Position numbers and translations under genes: made by a program. From contig NZ_CABPSC010000005.1 in assembly GCF_902459585.1 (NCBI RefSeq), positions 124,001 to 188,000 on the forward strand: a DNA stretch of 64,000 nt. The letters run 5' to 3'. The stretch comes from Pandoraea nosoerga (lineage in GTDB: Bacteria; Pseudomonadota; Gammaproteobacteria; Burkholderiales; Burkholderiaceae). Below are positions 52,646 to 61,743 of this stretch, one piece after another (positions within the stretch are counted from its first letter, which is position 1; each line of letters starts with the position of its first letter). The notes under the pieces were generated by a model. That model was given only the letters and a program-made list of their open reading frames with translations, was not told the origin of the DNA and did not search any database.

Positions 52646-54634
52646 TTATGCCTTTGCTGCTGCGGCCAGCGCCTGGTGGTGAGCCGTTTCAATGGCCACC
52701 ACTTCCGGCGATTGCACGTAGTAGTCGATCGAATCGTCGTTGCTGCGGCAGATGAACGTCACGATCATGCCGACGAAACCGACGATGGCCAGCCACCAGA
52801 TGTGCCAGATCGCGGCGAAACCGAACACCAGCGAGAACGCGCTGATGATGAAACCGGCGCCCGTGTTCTTCGGCATGTGAATCGGTGCGTAGCTCGTCTT
52901 CAGATCGCTCTTGATGCCGTGTTCCTTGCGATAGGCCAGCTCGTCGATGTCATGCACGCGCGGCTCTTCCGCAAAGTTGTAGAACTGCGGCGGCGACGAC
53001 GTCATCCACTCCAGCGTGCGGCCGTTCCAGGGGTCACCCGTCGTATCGGCCAGCGCCTTGCGGTTCTTGATCGAGATGACCAGTTGCAGCACCTGGAAGC
53101 CGATACCCGCGGCGATGAACAGCGCCCCCACCCAGGCAGCAATCAGCCACGGCTGCCAGGCGGCGTTCTCGTAGTGGTTCAGACGGCGCGTCATGCCCAT
53201 CAGGCCCAGCACGTACAGCGGCATGAACGCAAGGTAGAAGCCGATCAGCCAGCACCAGAAGCTTGCCTTGCCCGTGCGCGAATCCAGCTTGAAGCCGAAA
53301 GCCTTCGGGAACCAGTAGTTCATGCCGGCGATGTAGCCGAACAGCACGCCGCCGATGATCACGTTGTGGAAGTGAGCGATCAGGAACAGCGAGTTGTGCA
53401 GCACGAAGTCCGCGCCCGGTACGGCCAGCAGCACGCCCGTCATGCCACCGATCACGAACGTGACGATGAAGCCCAGCGTCCACAGCACCGGCACCGTCAT
53501 CTGCACGCGACCGCGGTACATCGTGAACAGCCAGTTGAAGATCTTCACGCCGGTCGGGATCGAGATGATCATCGTCGCGATACCGAAGAAGGCGTTCACG
53601 CTCGCGCCCGAACCCATCGTGAAGAAGTGGTGCGCCCACACGAGGAACGAGAGCACCATGATCGCTGCCGTGGCGTACACCATCGACTTGTAGCCGAACA
53701 GCTTCTTGCCCGAGAACGTCGCGATGATCTCCGAGAAGATGCCGAACGCCGGCAGAATCAGGATGTACACCTCCGGGTGACCCCAGATCCAGATCAGGTT
53801 GATGTACATCATGGGGTTGCCGCCCAACTCATTCGTGAAGAAATGGAAGTCGAGGTAGCGGTCAAGCGAGAGCAGCGCCAGGGTCACCGTCAGCACCGGG
53901 AACGCGGCGCACACCAGCACCATCGTGCACAGCGACGTCCAGGTGAACACCGGCATCTTCATCAGGTTCATGCCCGGAGCGCGCATCTTCAGGATCGTCA
54001 CCACGAAGTTCACCCCGGTGAGCAACGTCCCCAGCCCCGATATCTGCAAGGCCCAGATGTAGTAATCCACCCCCACGCCCGGACTGTATTGAATGCCCGA
54101 GAGCGGCGGGTAAGCCAGCCAGCCCGTGCGCGCGAACTCGCCCACGCCCAGCGACAGGTTCACCAGCGCCGCGCCGGCCACGAACAGCCAGAACGAGAGC
54201 GTGTTCAGGAACGGGAAAGCCACGTCGCGCGCGCCGATCTGCAGCGGCACCACGAGGTTCACCAGCCCGGTCATGAACGGCATCGCCACGAAGAAGATCA
54301 TGATCACGCCGTGGGCGGTGAAGATCTGGTCGTAGTGATCCGGCGGGAGCACGCCCGGCGAGTTGTGCGCGAGCATGAGCTGCGTGCGCATCATGATGGC
54401 GTCGGCAAAGCCGCGCAGCAGCATGACGAGCGCCACGAGCACGTACATCACGCCGATCTTCTTGTGATCGACCGACGTGATCCACTCGTTCCACAGGTAT
54501 TTCCACTTGCCGAAGTAGGTGAGCAGCGCAATGATGCCCAGCCCGCCCAGCACCATCATGCCGACCGCGCCGACGATGATCGGCTCGTGGTACGGGATGG
54601 CTTCGAGAGTCAGTTTGCCAAACAGCGTTGACAT
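52646..54634 (-). CDS. cyoB: Cytochrome o ubiquinol oxidase subunit I
   Basis: 662-residue catalytic subunit of the bo3-type quinol oxidase, which reduces O2 to water and pumps protons. About 15 membrane helices. Visible landmarks are the low-spin heme ligand region [20 protein letters not shown], the CuB-Tyr cross-link segment [20 protein letters not shown], CuB ligands in [20 protein letters not shown], and the heme o ligand in [20 protein letters not shown]. Six bases after cyoA. Confidence 0.97.
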   Translation of the reverse strand: MSTLFGKLTLEAIPYHEPIIVGAVGMMVLGGLGIIALLTYFGKWKYLWNEWITSVDHKKIGVMYVLVALVMLLRGFADAIMMRTQLMLAHNSPGVLPPDHYDQIFTAHGVIMIFFVAMPFMTGLVNLVVPLQIGARDVAFPFLNTLSFWLFVAGAALVNLSLGVGEFARTGWLAYPPLSGIQYSPGVGVDYYIWALQISGLGTLLTGVNFVVTILKMRAPGMNLMKMPVFTWTSLCTMVLVCAAFPVLTVTLALLSLDRYLDFHFFTNELGGNPMMYINLIWIWGHPEVYILILPAFGIFSEIIATFSGKKLFGYKSMVYATAAIMVLSFLVWAHHFFTMGSGASVNAFFGIATMIISIPTGVKIFNWLFTMYRGRVQMTVPVLWTLGFIVTFVIGGMTGVLLAVPGADFVLHNSLFLIAHFHNVIIGGVLFGYIAGMNYWFPKAFGFKLDSRTGKASFWCWLIGFYLAFMPLYVLGLMGMTRRLNHYENAAWQPWLIAAWVGALFIAAGIGFQVLQLVISIKNRKALADTTGDPWNGRTLEWMTSSPPQFYNFAEEPRVHDIDELAYRKEHGIKSDLKTSYAPIHMPKNTGAGFIISAFSLVFGFAAIWHIWWLAIVGFVGMIVTFICRSNDDSIDYYVQSPEVVAIETAHHQALAAAAKA

Positions 54635-54640
54635 TGTCGT

Positions 54641-55702
54641 TTACTCCTTATGCGCGTGCGCAGCCGTGCCGGCGTGCATCGCGTGCGCGCCGGCGTTGTC
54701 CATGGCCATGGTCATCGACTGGCCGTTGCGCACCTCGGCGGCGGCGGCCGGAGCCGTCGCGGCGTCCGTGCCCGCGCCCTTCATTTCCATCTTCATGTCC
54801 ATGCCCTTCATTTCCATGGCGCCGTGGTTTTCATGACCTTCATGCTGCTTGGCCATGGCGGCTGCCATCGGGGCGTGCACGATCGACTGGAACATGTTCG
54901 CGTCGACCGAGCTGTAGTACGTGACCGGCGAGTTCTCGCTCATCGGCACCAGCGAAGCGTAGGCCTCCTTGTCGAGCACCTTCTTCGACTCGCGCACCTT
55001 CTTCACCCACTGCTGGAAGTCGTTGTCGCTCATCGCCAGCGTCTTGAAGCGCATGCCCGAGAAGCCGCCGCCGCTGTAGTTCGCCGAAATCCCGTCGTAC
55101 TCGCCGACGTGGTTCGCGATCAGGTGCAGCTTCGTTTCCATGCCGGCCATCGAGTAGACCTGGCTACCCAATTGCGGAATGAAGAACGAGTTCATGATCG
55201 ATTCCGAGGTGATCTTGAAATTCACCGGGGTATCGACCGGAACGGCCAGCTCGTTGATCGTCGCGATGCCCTGTTCCGGGTAGATGAACAGCCACTTGTA
55301 GTTCATCGACACCACTTCGACCGTGATCGGCTTCACGTCGCTCTCCAGCGGCTTGTAGGGATCGAGCTCGTGAGTGGAGACCCAGGTGAGGCGGGCCAGA
55401 ATCACGATGATGATGATCGGCACCAGCCAGACCACGACCTCGATGGCCGTCGAGTGCGACCAGTTCGGCTCGTAGCGCGCCGACTTGTTGCTCGCGCGGT
55501 ACTTCCACGCAAACCACAGCGTCATCAGGATGACCGGAATCACCACGATCAGCATCAGCCACGTGGCCGTGAGGATCAGGGACTTGTTCTCCACTCCGAT
55601 CTGCCCTTTCGGGTCGAGCAGCGTCATGTTGCAGCCGGCCAAAAGCAGCGGCGAACACAAGGCGAGGAGCCTAAACAATCGCGGGTTTCTGTGTTTCTTC
55701 AT
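54641..55702 (-). CDS. cyoA: Cytochrome o ubiquinol oxidase subunit II with Met/His-rich tail
   Basis: 353 residues. Lipoprotein signal (LLLAGCNMT) and two membrane helices anchor a periplasmic cupredoxin domain that has lost the CuA cysteines, the mark of quinol rather than cytochrome c oxidases ([20 protein letters not shown] region, no Cys). The last 75 residues (279-353) carry 12 Met and 7 His, for example [20 protein letters not shown] and ending [14 protein letters not shown], a composition resembling periplasmic copper-binding proteins. First gene of cyoABCD, with probable redox-regulator sites upstream. Confidence 0.96.
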   Translation of the reverse strand: MKKHRNPRLFRLLALCSPLLLAGCNMTLLDPKGQIGVENKSLILTATWLMLIVVIPVILMTLWFAWKYRASNKSARYEPNWSHSTAIEVVVWLVPIIIIVILARLTWVSTHELDPYKPLESDVKPITVEVVSMNYKWLFIYPEQGIATINELAVPVDTPVNFKITSESIMNSFFIPQLGSQVYSMAGMETKLHLIANHVGEYDGISANYSGGGFSGMRFKTLAMSDNDFQQWVKKVRESKKVLDKEAYASLVPMSENSPVTYYSSVDANMFQSIVHAPMAAAMAKQHEGHENHGAMEMKGMDMKMEMKGAGTDAATAPAAAAEVRNGQSMTMAMDNAGAHAMHAGTAAHAHKE

Positions 55703-55983
55703 GTCACACGACAGGTTGAGTTGGCCAGCGAGCGGCGCAACACGGGCTTACCGGCCTGATGCAGGGTCGCAGTAGGTTGGCAAGGGTTAAGGGGACGGGA
55801 GCAGTCGTCGCGCCGGTATTGCACCGGTCGAACTACGACGACTGTGTCATCGAAAAGACGGGAACCGGGGCAGAGTGCCGCCCGCAGACCTCAAGTCACT
55901 GTCCGACTTCTTGTCTTTTACTTCCATCACGGTGCGGCATTATGCCGAAGTTTAATTAGGCCGGACATCGACCTGCGGCCGGC

Positions 55984-55998
55984 GCGACAATGTGTCGC
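55984..55998 (-). promoter_or_regulatory. RegA/RegR/RoxR-type box, 14 of 15
   Basis: GCGACAATGTGTCGC matches the RegR box GNGRCRTTNNGNCGC except at position 7 (A for T). It lies about 290 bases upstream of cyoA. Confidence 0.55.
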
Positions 55999-56107
55999 GC
56001 GGCCCTCTCGCGTACGCGCGCGAGCTTTTCCAAGCAGATCGGCACCTTTTTGGCGGTAAACGCTGTGCAATGCAGCAACGCGGGAACGTTCACTGATTTC
56101 AAAGGGT

Positions 56108-56122
56108 GCGACGTTGTGTCGC
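56108..56122 (-). promoter_or_regulatory. RegA/RegR/RoxR-type box, exact consensus match
   Basis: GCGACGTTGTGTCGC fits every position of the RegR box GNGRCRTTNNGNCGC, as far as I recall that consensus, and contains TTGTGTCGCA, close to the Pseudomonas RoxR motif. A weaker half-match, ATGCGACACGC, lies at 56152-56162. RegA-family regulators control terminal oxidases, so the position before cyo is meaningful. Confidence 0.6.
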
Positions 56123-56220
56123 ACCCGGATTTGCGGTGTTGCAGCGAATTCATGCGACACGCACCAATATGGTGCAACCGCGTCGTCCGTCCGGTCGGAC
56201 TGGCGGTTGTGCACCGCCGG

Positions 56221-56847
56221 TCAGTCGAGCGACAGTCGCACGGCGAAGGCCATGAGCGCCGCCGCGAACGACCAGCGTTGTACTTTTTGCGCAAACGGGC
56301 GCGTGCGCAGCCAGTGCGCGATGCGAGCCGCACCGAAGGCGAGCGTGACGTCGAAAATGGCGCCCACGAGCAGCAGCAATACGCCGAGTTCGAGCACCTG
56401 GGTCCAGACCGCGCCCGCCTCGGCACGCACGAACTGCGGCAGCAGTACCGAACAGAACAGAAGCGCCTTGGGATTGAGCACGCTCGAGAGCACGCCGCGC
56501 CGCACGGCGTGTCCCAACGGCGGCGCCTCGCCCGAAGCCTCGGCCGGTGCCATGCCGAAGACCGGCGAACGCCAGATCTGGATCGCGATCCACGCAAGAT
56601 AGAGGGCGCCCGCAATGCGCACCGTCTCGAACAGCCACGGGGCGGCGCGCAGCAGCGCGGCCACACCGCAAGCCGAGAGTATGACGTGCCCCGCGCGCGC
56701 GAGCGCCAGCCCGAGCGCCGTGGCCAGGCCGTGCCGCACCCCTCGCGTCATGCTCGTCTGCATCACCAGCGCCATGTCCGGCCCCGGCAGGGCGTAGACC
56801 ACGATCAGGGCGCCGACGAAAACCGTGAGCAACTGCAGCGAAACCAT
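56221..56847 (-). CDS. LysE/RhtB-family exporter
   Basis: 208 residues, six membrane helices, RhtB/LysE family: VVYALPGPDMALVMQTSMTR near the N-terminus, then VLSSVLNPKALLFCSVLLPQ. Exports amino acids. The ATG at 56847 is preferred over an upstream start by AGGGGAC spacing. It is divergent from an Lrp/AsnC regulator, the usual arrangement for amino-acid-responsive control of such exporters. An 11-bp tandem repeat CATGGGTAAAA (56869-56879, 56880-56890) lies upstream. Confidence 0.9.
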   Translation of the reverse strand: MVSLQLLTVFVGALIVVYALPGPDMALVMQTSMTRGVRHGLATALGLALARAGHVILSACGVAALLRAAPWLFETVRIAGALYLAWIAIQIWRSPVFGMAPAEASGEAPPLGHAVRRGVLSSVLNPKALLFCSVLLPQFVRAEAGAVWTQVLELGVLLLLVGAIFDVTLAFGAARIAHWLRTRPFAQKVQRWSFAAALMAFAVRLSLD

Positions 56848-57127
56848 GGTGGAAGTCCCCTGTGAAGCCATGGGTAAAACATGGGTAAAAGGAGCAGACA
56901 TGATCGCGCCAACCGCGTAGCGATAGATGGCGTTTTCCTCCCCAATTTCCCGCCCACGCGGCTGGTTTCAACCAAGAAAATGCGCCCAGCAAAGCAATTC
57001 CATCTCGACCTCCCGGGTGCCGGAACCGGCCAACCTAGGCCGCGCGGATGAGGGCAACACTTCCCCGCAGGCCCGGTTCGTGGTGGAATGCCATCTTCGC
57101 AGTTGCTTTTGTAGCGGGATACCCACA

Positions 57128-57592
57128 ATGAACGAACTCGACGCTATCGACCGGGCGATCCTCGCCATCGTCCAGCGCGATGGCCGCATCTCCAACGCTC
57201 GCCTCGCCGAGCGCGTGTCGTTGTCCGAAACACCCTGTGCCCGACGTCTCAAGCGCCTCGAAGCCGAGGGCTACATCACCGGCTACCGGGCCGAGCTCTC
57301 GCATCGGGCGCTGGGTCTTGGCGTGATGGCATTCGTGCATGTGCGCTTCGCGGTCCACGATCGCGCGCTCTCCGAGCAATTCGAGCGCGAAGTGCAGGCG
57401 ATCGATCGCATCGTGTCGTGCCACAACATCTCCGGCAGCGCCGACTATCTGCTCGGCGTGGTCGCCACCGACCTCGACGACTACGGCCTGTTCACGCGAG
57501 ACGTGCTGCGCGCGCTGCCCGGCGTTTCGTCCATCGAATCGATGCTCTCGCTGCGCGAAGTCAAGCGCGACACCGGCGCACCGTTGCTCTGA
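57128..57592 (+). CDS. Lrp/AsnC-family transcriptional regulator
   Basis: 154 residues. HTH at about 5-55 (LDAIDRAILAIVQRDGRISN, then LSETPCARRLKRLEAEGYIT), then the RAM/AsnC ligand-binding domain (LGVMAFVHVRFAVHDRAL, GSADYLLGVVATDLDDYG). Probably senses amino acids and controls the divergent LysE exporter, 280 bases away. ATG at 57128 follows the family start. Confidence 0.92.
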   Translation: MNELDAIDRAILAIVQRDGRISNARLAERVSLSETPCARRLKRLEAEGYITGYRAELSHRALGLGVMAFVHVRFAVHDRALSEQFEREVQAIDRIVSCHNISGSADYLLGVVATDLDDYGLFTRDVLRALPGVSSIESMLSLREVKRDTGAPLL

Positions 57593-57660
57593 CGCCCCCG
57601 GGCATGGCGCGGCGCTCGTTTGCCCTTAGAATGGCGGCCTGACCCGACCTCAGGTGCCAC

Positions 57661-59235
57661 ATGCCGGACGCCACGCCTGCCGTACCTTCTCAGCCGCCTT
57701 CGTCGTCGACCACGCCTCCAGCGGCGCCGTCGCTGCCGTCTCAGCCCTCCCCTGCCAGCGACGACGCCCTGATGTTCGACCTCGCGCCGGTCTCGCTCTG
57801 GCTCGAGGACTTCAGCGGCGTGCAACAACTGTTCGACATCTGGCGCGCGCAAGGCGTGGCCGATCTGCGCGCGCATTTCAAGGCGGATCCGGCGCACGTG
57901 TCGGCGTGTTCGCAGCGCATTCGCGTCATCAAGGTCAACCGGCGCACGCTCTCGATGTTCAATGCGCCGTCGCTCGACACGCTCGTGGCCAACTTGCCGC
58001 GCGTGTTCCGCGACGACATGCTCAAGACGCACATCGAAGAGCTCTGCCAGCTCTGGGACGGCCGCACGCACTTCACCAGCAAGACCGTCAACTACACGCT
58101 CGACGGCCGTCGCCTGGACGTACTGCTCAACGGCACCGTCCTGCCCGGCCACGAAGCCACGCTCGCGCGCGTGCTGATTTCACTCGAAGACGTGACCGAG
58201 CTCGAACACGCCCGCCAGCGCGTGACCATGGGCGAGCAATACGCGCGCGGTCTGTTCGAATACTCGCCGGTGTCGCTGTGGGTGGAAGATTTCAGCGCCA
58301 TCAAGATGCTGCTCGACGACGCACGCGCGCGCGGCATTACCGACTTCCGCACGTTTACCGACGTCCACCCCGAATTCGTCGAGCGCTGCATGACCGAGAT
58401 TCACGTGCTCGACGTGAACCGTCATACGCTCGCGATGTTCGTCGCGCCGGACAAGGCCACGTTGCTCGCGCACCTGCCGGACGTGTTTCGCGACGACATG
58501 CGCCAGAACTTTCGCGAGCAGCTCATCGACCTTTGGGACAACAAGCTGTTCCAGCAGCGTGAGGTCATCAACTACGCGCTCGACGGCAACGAGATCAACG
58601 TCCACCTGCAGTTCGCGGTACTGCCCGGCCATGAAGCCCGCTGGGATCTGGTGCTCGTCGCGCTCACCGACATCACCGCCCGCAAGAAGGCCGAGTCGTA
58701 CCTCGAATTCCTCGGCAAGCACGACGTGCTTACCAAGCTGCGCAACCGGTCGTTCTATGCGGACGAGCTCAATCGGCTCGAGCGCAAGGGCCCCTATCCG
58801 GTCACCGTGATCGTGGCGGATCTGAACGGTCTGAAGGGCGTGAACGACCAGCTCGGTCACGCGGCCGGCGATGCGCTGCTGCGCCGCGCAGGCGAAGTGC
58901 TGGGCAAGGCGATCGTGGCGCCGCAGATCGCCGCGCGCATCGGCGGCGACGAGTTCGCGCTGCTGCTGCCGTCGACCGACGCCACGGGAGGCGCGGCCGT
59001 GATCGAGAGCATTCGCCAGTTGGTGGAACTCAACAACTCGTTCTACCCAGGCACGCCGCTCTCATTCTCGATGGGCATGGCCACGTGCGAAGCGGGCGAG
59101 CGGCTCGAGGCGGCCATCCAGCGCGCCGACCTGCTGATGTACGAGGAAAAACGCAATCACTACGCCGGCACGGTCAATGGGCGCCGCTCGCTCGACGCCC
59201 TGGCGCCCGGCTCCGGCGGCAGCGGCGGCGTGTAA
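57661..59235 (+). CDS. Diguanylate cyclase with two tandem PAS-like sensor domains
   Basis: 524 residues. Two homologous PAS-like modules of about 160 residues start with FDLAPVSLWLED (39-50) and FEYSPVSLWVED (199-210), a clear internal duplication. The GGDEF domain follows (about 350-515) with the intact active site GGDEF at 428-432 and preceding VIVADLNGLKGVND. The allosteric I-site RxxD is replaced by VAPQ (419-422), so product inhibition by c-di-GMP is not expected. No membrane segment; cytoplasmic signalling protein. Its 3' end overlaps the convergent LysR gene by 76 bases. Confidence 0.9.
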   Translation: MPDATPAVPSQPPSSSTTPPAAPSLPSQPSPASDDALMFDLAPVSLWLEDFSGVQQLFDIWRAQGVADLRAHFKADPAHVSACSQRIRVIKVNRRTLSMFNAPSLDTLVANLPRVFRDDMLKTHIEELCQLWDGRTHFTSKTVNYTLDGRRLDVLLNGTVLPGHEATLARVLISLEDVTELEHARQRVTMGEQYARGLFEYSPVSLWVEDFSAIKMLLDDARARGITDFRTFTDVHPEFVERCMTEIHVLDVNRHTLAMFVAPDKATLLAHLPDVFRDDMRQNFREQLIDLWDNKLFQQREVINYALDGNEINVHLQFAVLPGHEARWDLVLVALTDITARKKAESYLEFLGKHDVLTKLRNRSFYADELNRLERKGPYPVTVIVADLNGLKGVNDQLGHAAGDALLRRAGEVLGKAIVAPQIAARIGGDEFALLLPSTDATGGAAVIESIRQLVELNNSFYPGTPLSFSMGMATCEAGERLEAAIQRADLLMYEEKRNHYAGTVNGRRSLDALAPGSGGSGGV

Positions 59236-60206
59236 TCGCGCGCGTTGCCCAGCGGCTCGCAGATTTCGGCAAGCCAGTCGACGAACGCCCGCACGCGCGG
59301 CGAAATCCGCTTTTGTGCCGGATACGCCGCCGAGAGCCGCAGCGGCGGCGGCGGGCACGTCGGCAGCACCGGCACGAGGCGCCCTGAGGCGAGGTATGGC
59401 GCCGCAGCAAGCACCGTCGGCTGAATCAGGCCAAGCCCCTCCAGCCCCGCCGCGAGATATGCGGCTTCGTCACCGACGTGCAATTGCCCGCGCGTGCGCA
59501 CACAAGTGACCTTCGCGCCGACCATCAGCGTGAGATCGCCGCAACGCGCCGGCAGGGGCGCGACGCCTTGCGCTTCGGCCTGTCGGCCGGCGCCGGGCGC
59601 CCCGGGCGTCTCCACGGGCGCCGTCAGCCACTTCACCGACGTGTGCGTGGCGAGATCGTCCGGATCCGTGGGCGTGCCGTGAAGATCGAGATAGCGGCGG
59701 CTCGCGCACGTCACCCGGGGCAAATCGCCGAGATAACGCGCAACGAGCCGCGAGTCGGGCAGCTCGCCCAGCACCACGCCGCAGTCCACGCCGTCACCGC
59801 GCCAGTCGCCGTGCGCGGGCGTGGCGTCGAGCGCGATCTCCAGACCGGGATAACGCGCCTGAAAACCGGCGAGCGACGGCATGACGACCTCGCGCGCGAT
59901 CACCGGCGGCAGGACCACCACGAGCCGTCCCCGCAATTGCGCCTGCGCGCCGAAAAGCCCCGATTCCACCTCCTCCACGTCGGCCAGGATCGCGACGCAT
60001 CGTTCGTAGTACGCCGCGCCTTCCATCGTGAGCGCCACGCGGCGCGTCGAGCGCGTGAAGAGCGCCACGCCGAACCAGCGCTCGAGATGCTGCACCTGTG
60101 TGGTGACGGTGGCGCGCGGCATGTCGAGCGACTGCGCCGCCTTCGTGAAGCTGCCAACGTCGGCCACGCGCACGAAGGTGCGCATGGCGGTTATGCGATC
60201 GATCAT
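59160..60206 (-). CDS. LysR-family transcriptional regulator
   Basis: 348 residues, with HTH (IDRITAMRTFVRVADVGSFT, then LDMPRATVTTQVQHLERWFG) and effector domain (GRLVVVLPPVIAREVVMPSL). The C-terminus is about 40 residues longer than usual and ends in an Arg/Pro-rich stretch encoded antisense to the diguanylate cyclase's 3' end. Start ATG at 60206 overlaps the MFS stop (60203) by four bases, so MFS and LysR form an operon. Regulator of the pump is likely. Confidence 0.87.
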   Translation of the reverse strand: MIDRITAMRTFVRVADVGSFTKAAQSLDMPRATVTTQVQHLERWFGVALFTRSTRRVALTMEGAAYYERCVAILADVEEVESGLFGAQAQLRGRLVVVLPPVIAREVVMPSLAGFQARYPGLEIALDATPAHGDWRGDGVDCGVVLGELPDSRLVARYLGDLPRVTCASRRYLDLHGTPTDPDDLATHTSVKWLTAPVETPGAPGAGRQAEAQGVAPLPARCGDLTLMVGAKVTCVRTRGQLHVGDEAAYLAAGLEGLGLIQPTVLAAAPYLASGRLVPVLPTCPPPPLRLSAAYPAQKRISPRVRAFVDWLAEICEPLGNARDYTPPLPPEPGARASSERRPLTVPA

Positions 60207-61678
60207 GACGCCTCCTGCCCCGTGACGGGAGCGGCCACCTTGCCGCGCAATGCCAGCACTGCCGCACCGGCAGGCGCCAGCGCGAACGTTGCGAAGAGCC
60301 AGACCGCCGCGCGCGGCGCTTCGTCGAGCGCGCCGTCGGCCAGGCCGGCCGAATTGACGACGAGCCCCGCCAGTGCCGAGCCGAGCGCCATCGAATACAG
60401 TTGCACCGTGGTGATCGACGCCGACGCAAGGTGCGCCTCGCCGGGGCGCGCCGCTGTCATCACCCGCGTGAGCAGATGCGGCCACCCCATGCCCACGCCC
60501 ACGCCCACCGCGAACAGCGCGAGGCTGATCGACGCCGCGCCGGCGGTCGTCGCGAAAAGCGCCGCCTGCGGCAGCAACCATGCCAACGTCAGCATGCCGA
60601 GCGTGACGACGACGGGACCTGCGCGCACGCGCCGCTCGGCGGCCTCGCCCTGACGCCCGGCGCTCGTCATCGACCCGACCGACCAGCCCGCTGCCATGAG
60701 CGCCGCGAGATAGCCGGCGGCAAACGGGGTCTGAGCGTGAATCGTCTGCAGGAAATAGGGAACGTAGATCTCGCTGGTCGTCGCCAGCCCGAGCAGGCTC
60801 ATCGCGGCGTACAGACTGCCCAGGCGCGTGCGCAACGAATAGGCGCCGGTCGGCAACAGACGCGGCACCGCGTGCCGCACGCCGCGCTCGCGCTGTGCGA
60901 GCCACCACGCGAGCGCGAGTCCCACGACGACCCAGGCGCTCGCCATCGCGTAGGAACCGACGAGCGCACCGAGCGAGATGGCCACGGCCGAGGCGCACAA
61001 CAGAATGACCTTGAACCAGGGCACCGGCTGTGTGTCGGGCGCACGCGCACCATCGTTGCCCGCCATGGCGCCTGCGCGCCCCGGCCGCACCTGCGCGCAG
61101 ACGATCAGGCCGAGGCCGAAGACCACCGGCAGCAGCGACCAGAAGGCCCACCGCCAATGACCGAACTGCGCAAATATGCCGCCGAGCGCCGGTCCGCACA
61201 ACGTGGCCACGCCCCACATTCCCGAGACCAGTCCCATCGCACGAGACCATAGCGGCGGCGCGAACACGATGCGAATCAGTGCGTAACTGAGCGCGAGAAG
61301 AACGCCGCCGCCAAAGCCTTGCAGCGTGCGACCGGCGAGCATCCACGGCATGTCGGGCGCGGCCGCGCAGACGATCGTGCCCGCACTGAAACCGAGCAGC
61401 GCGACAAGATACGCCGCTCGCGGGCCGAGCGCCGCGAGCGTCTTCGAGGCGAGCACCGAGCCCAGAATCGAGGCGACGACAAAGAGCGTGGTATTCCACG
61501 AATACAGATCCAGCCCGCCGATGTCCTTCACGATGGACGGCAACACCGTCGTTGCCACGTACACGTTCGTCGCATGCAGTGCGACGCCCCCCGCCAGCGC
61601 CAGCGACCGCCAGCCGTTGCTACCGCTCAACAAATCGCGCCAGCCGGGCGTCATGGCATTCGTCGTGCTCGTCGTCAT
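60203..61678 (-). CDS. MFS transporter, multidrug efflux type
   Basis: 491 residues from the ATG at 61678, with about 12 to 14 membrane helices. The N-terminal YVATTVLPSIVKDIGGLDLY, then LGSVLASKTLAALGPRAAYL and LAGRTLQGFGGGVLLALSYA give the DHA-type signature. Proton-driven export of drugs or metabolites. Upstream codons to a TTG add 12 residues and are less likely. Co-transcribed with the LysR gene and divergent from the Cys-rich SufR-like regulator, with a near-perfect palindrome between them. Confidence 0.9.
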   Translation of the reverse strand: MTTSTTNAMTPGWRDLLSGSNGWRSLALAGGVALHATNVYVATTVLPSIVKDIGGLDLYSWNTTLFVVASILGSVLASKTLAALGPRAAYLVALLGFSAGTIVCAAAPDMPWMLAGRTLQGFGGGVLLALSYALIRIVFAPPLWSRAMGLVSGMWGVATLCGPALGGIFAQFGHWRWAFWSLLPVVFGLGLIVCAQVRPGRAGAMAGNDGARAPDTQPVPWFKVILLCASAVAISLGALVGSYAMASAWVVVGLALAWWLAQRERGVRHAVPRLLPTGAYSLRTRLGSLYAAMSLLGLATTSEIYVPYFLQTIHAQTPFAAGYLAALMAAGWSVGSMTSAGRQGEAAERRVRAGPVVVTLGMLTLAWLLPQAALFATTAGAASISLALFAVGVGVGMGWPHLLTRVMTAARPGEAHLASASITTVQLYSMALGSALAGLVVNSAGLADGALDEAPRAAVWLFATFALAPAGAAVLALRGKVAAPVTGQEAS

Positions 61679-61704
61679 GGATGGACAGCCGCACATGGGC
61701 GGAC

Positions 61705-61732
61705 TAATATGCAAGGAAGTTCTTGGATATTA
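61705..61732. promoter_or_regulatory. Near-perfect palindrome TAATATnCAAG-N6-CTTGnATATTA
   Basis: 11-bp arms with one mismatch (61705-61715 and 61722-61732, spacer GAAGTT) in the 65 bases between the MFS and SufR-like starts. The CAAG-N6-CTTG core has the architecture of the SufR operator CAAC-N6-GTTG. Likely binding site controlling one or both divergent genes. Confidence 0.65.
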
Positions 61733-61743
61733 CATGCCTCACA

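Larger units (their letters stand above)
55703..56220. promoter_or_regulatory. cyo promoter region, 518 bases with three palindromes
   Basis: No gene seen. It separates cyoA from the LysE-family gene upstream on the same strand. It contains hairpins GCGCGACA-ATG-TGTCGCGC (55982-56000), GGGTGCGAC-GTTGT-GTCGCACCC (56104-56126) and GCACCA-ATA-TGGTGC (56161-56175), plus a CGGCAT-T-ATGCCG palindrome (55936-55948) that contains a CATAAT -10-like sequence on the minus strand. Confidence 0.7.

Noticed and set aside
52676-54631. 651-codon plus-strand frame antisense to cyoB
   Set aside because: His/Arg/Gln-rich shadow of a highly conserved oxidase subunit.
59160-61499. 779-codon frame seeming to fuse an N-terminal extension to the LysR gene
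   Set aside because: The first 431 codons are Arg/Ala-rich and overlap the MFS gene in another frame. A LysR HTH with its own ATG begins at 60206.
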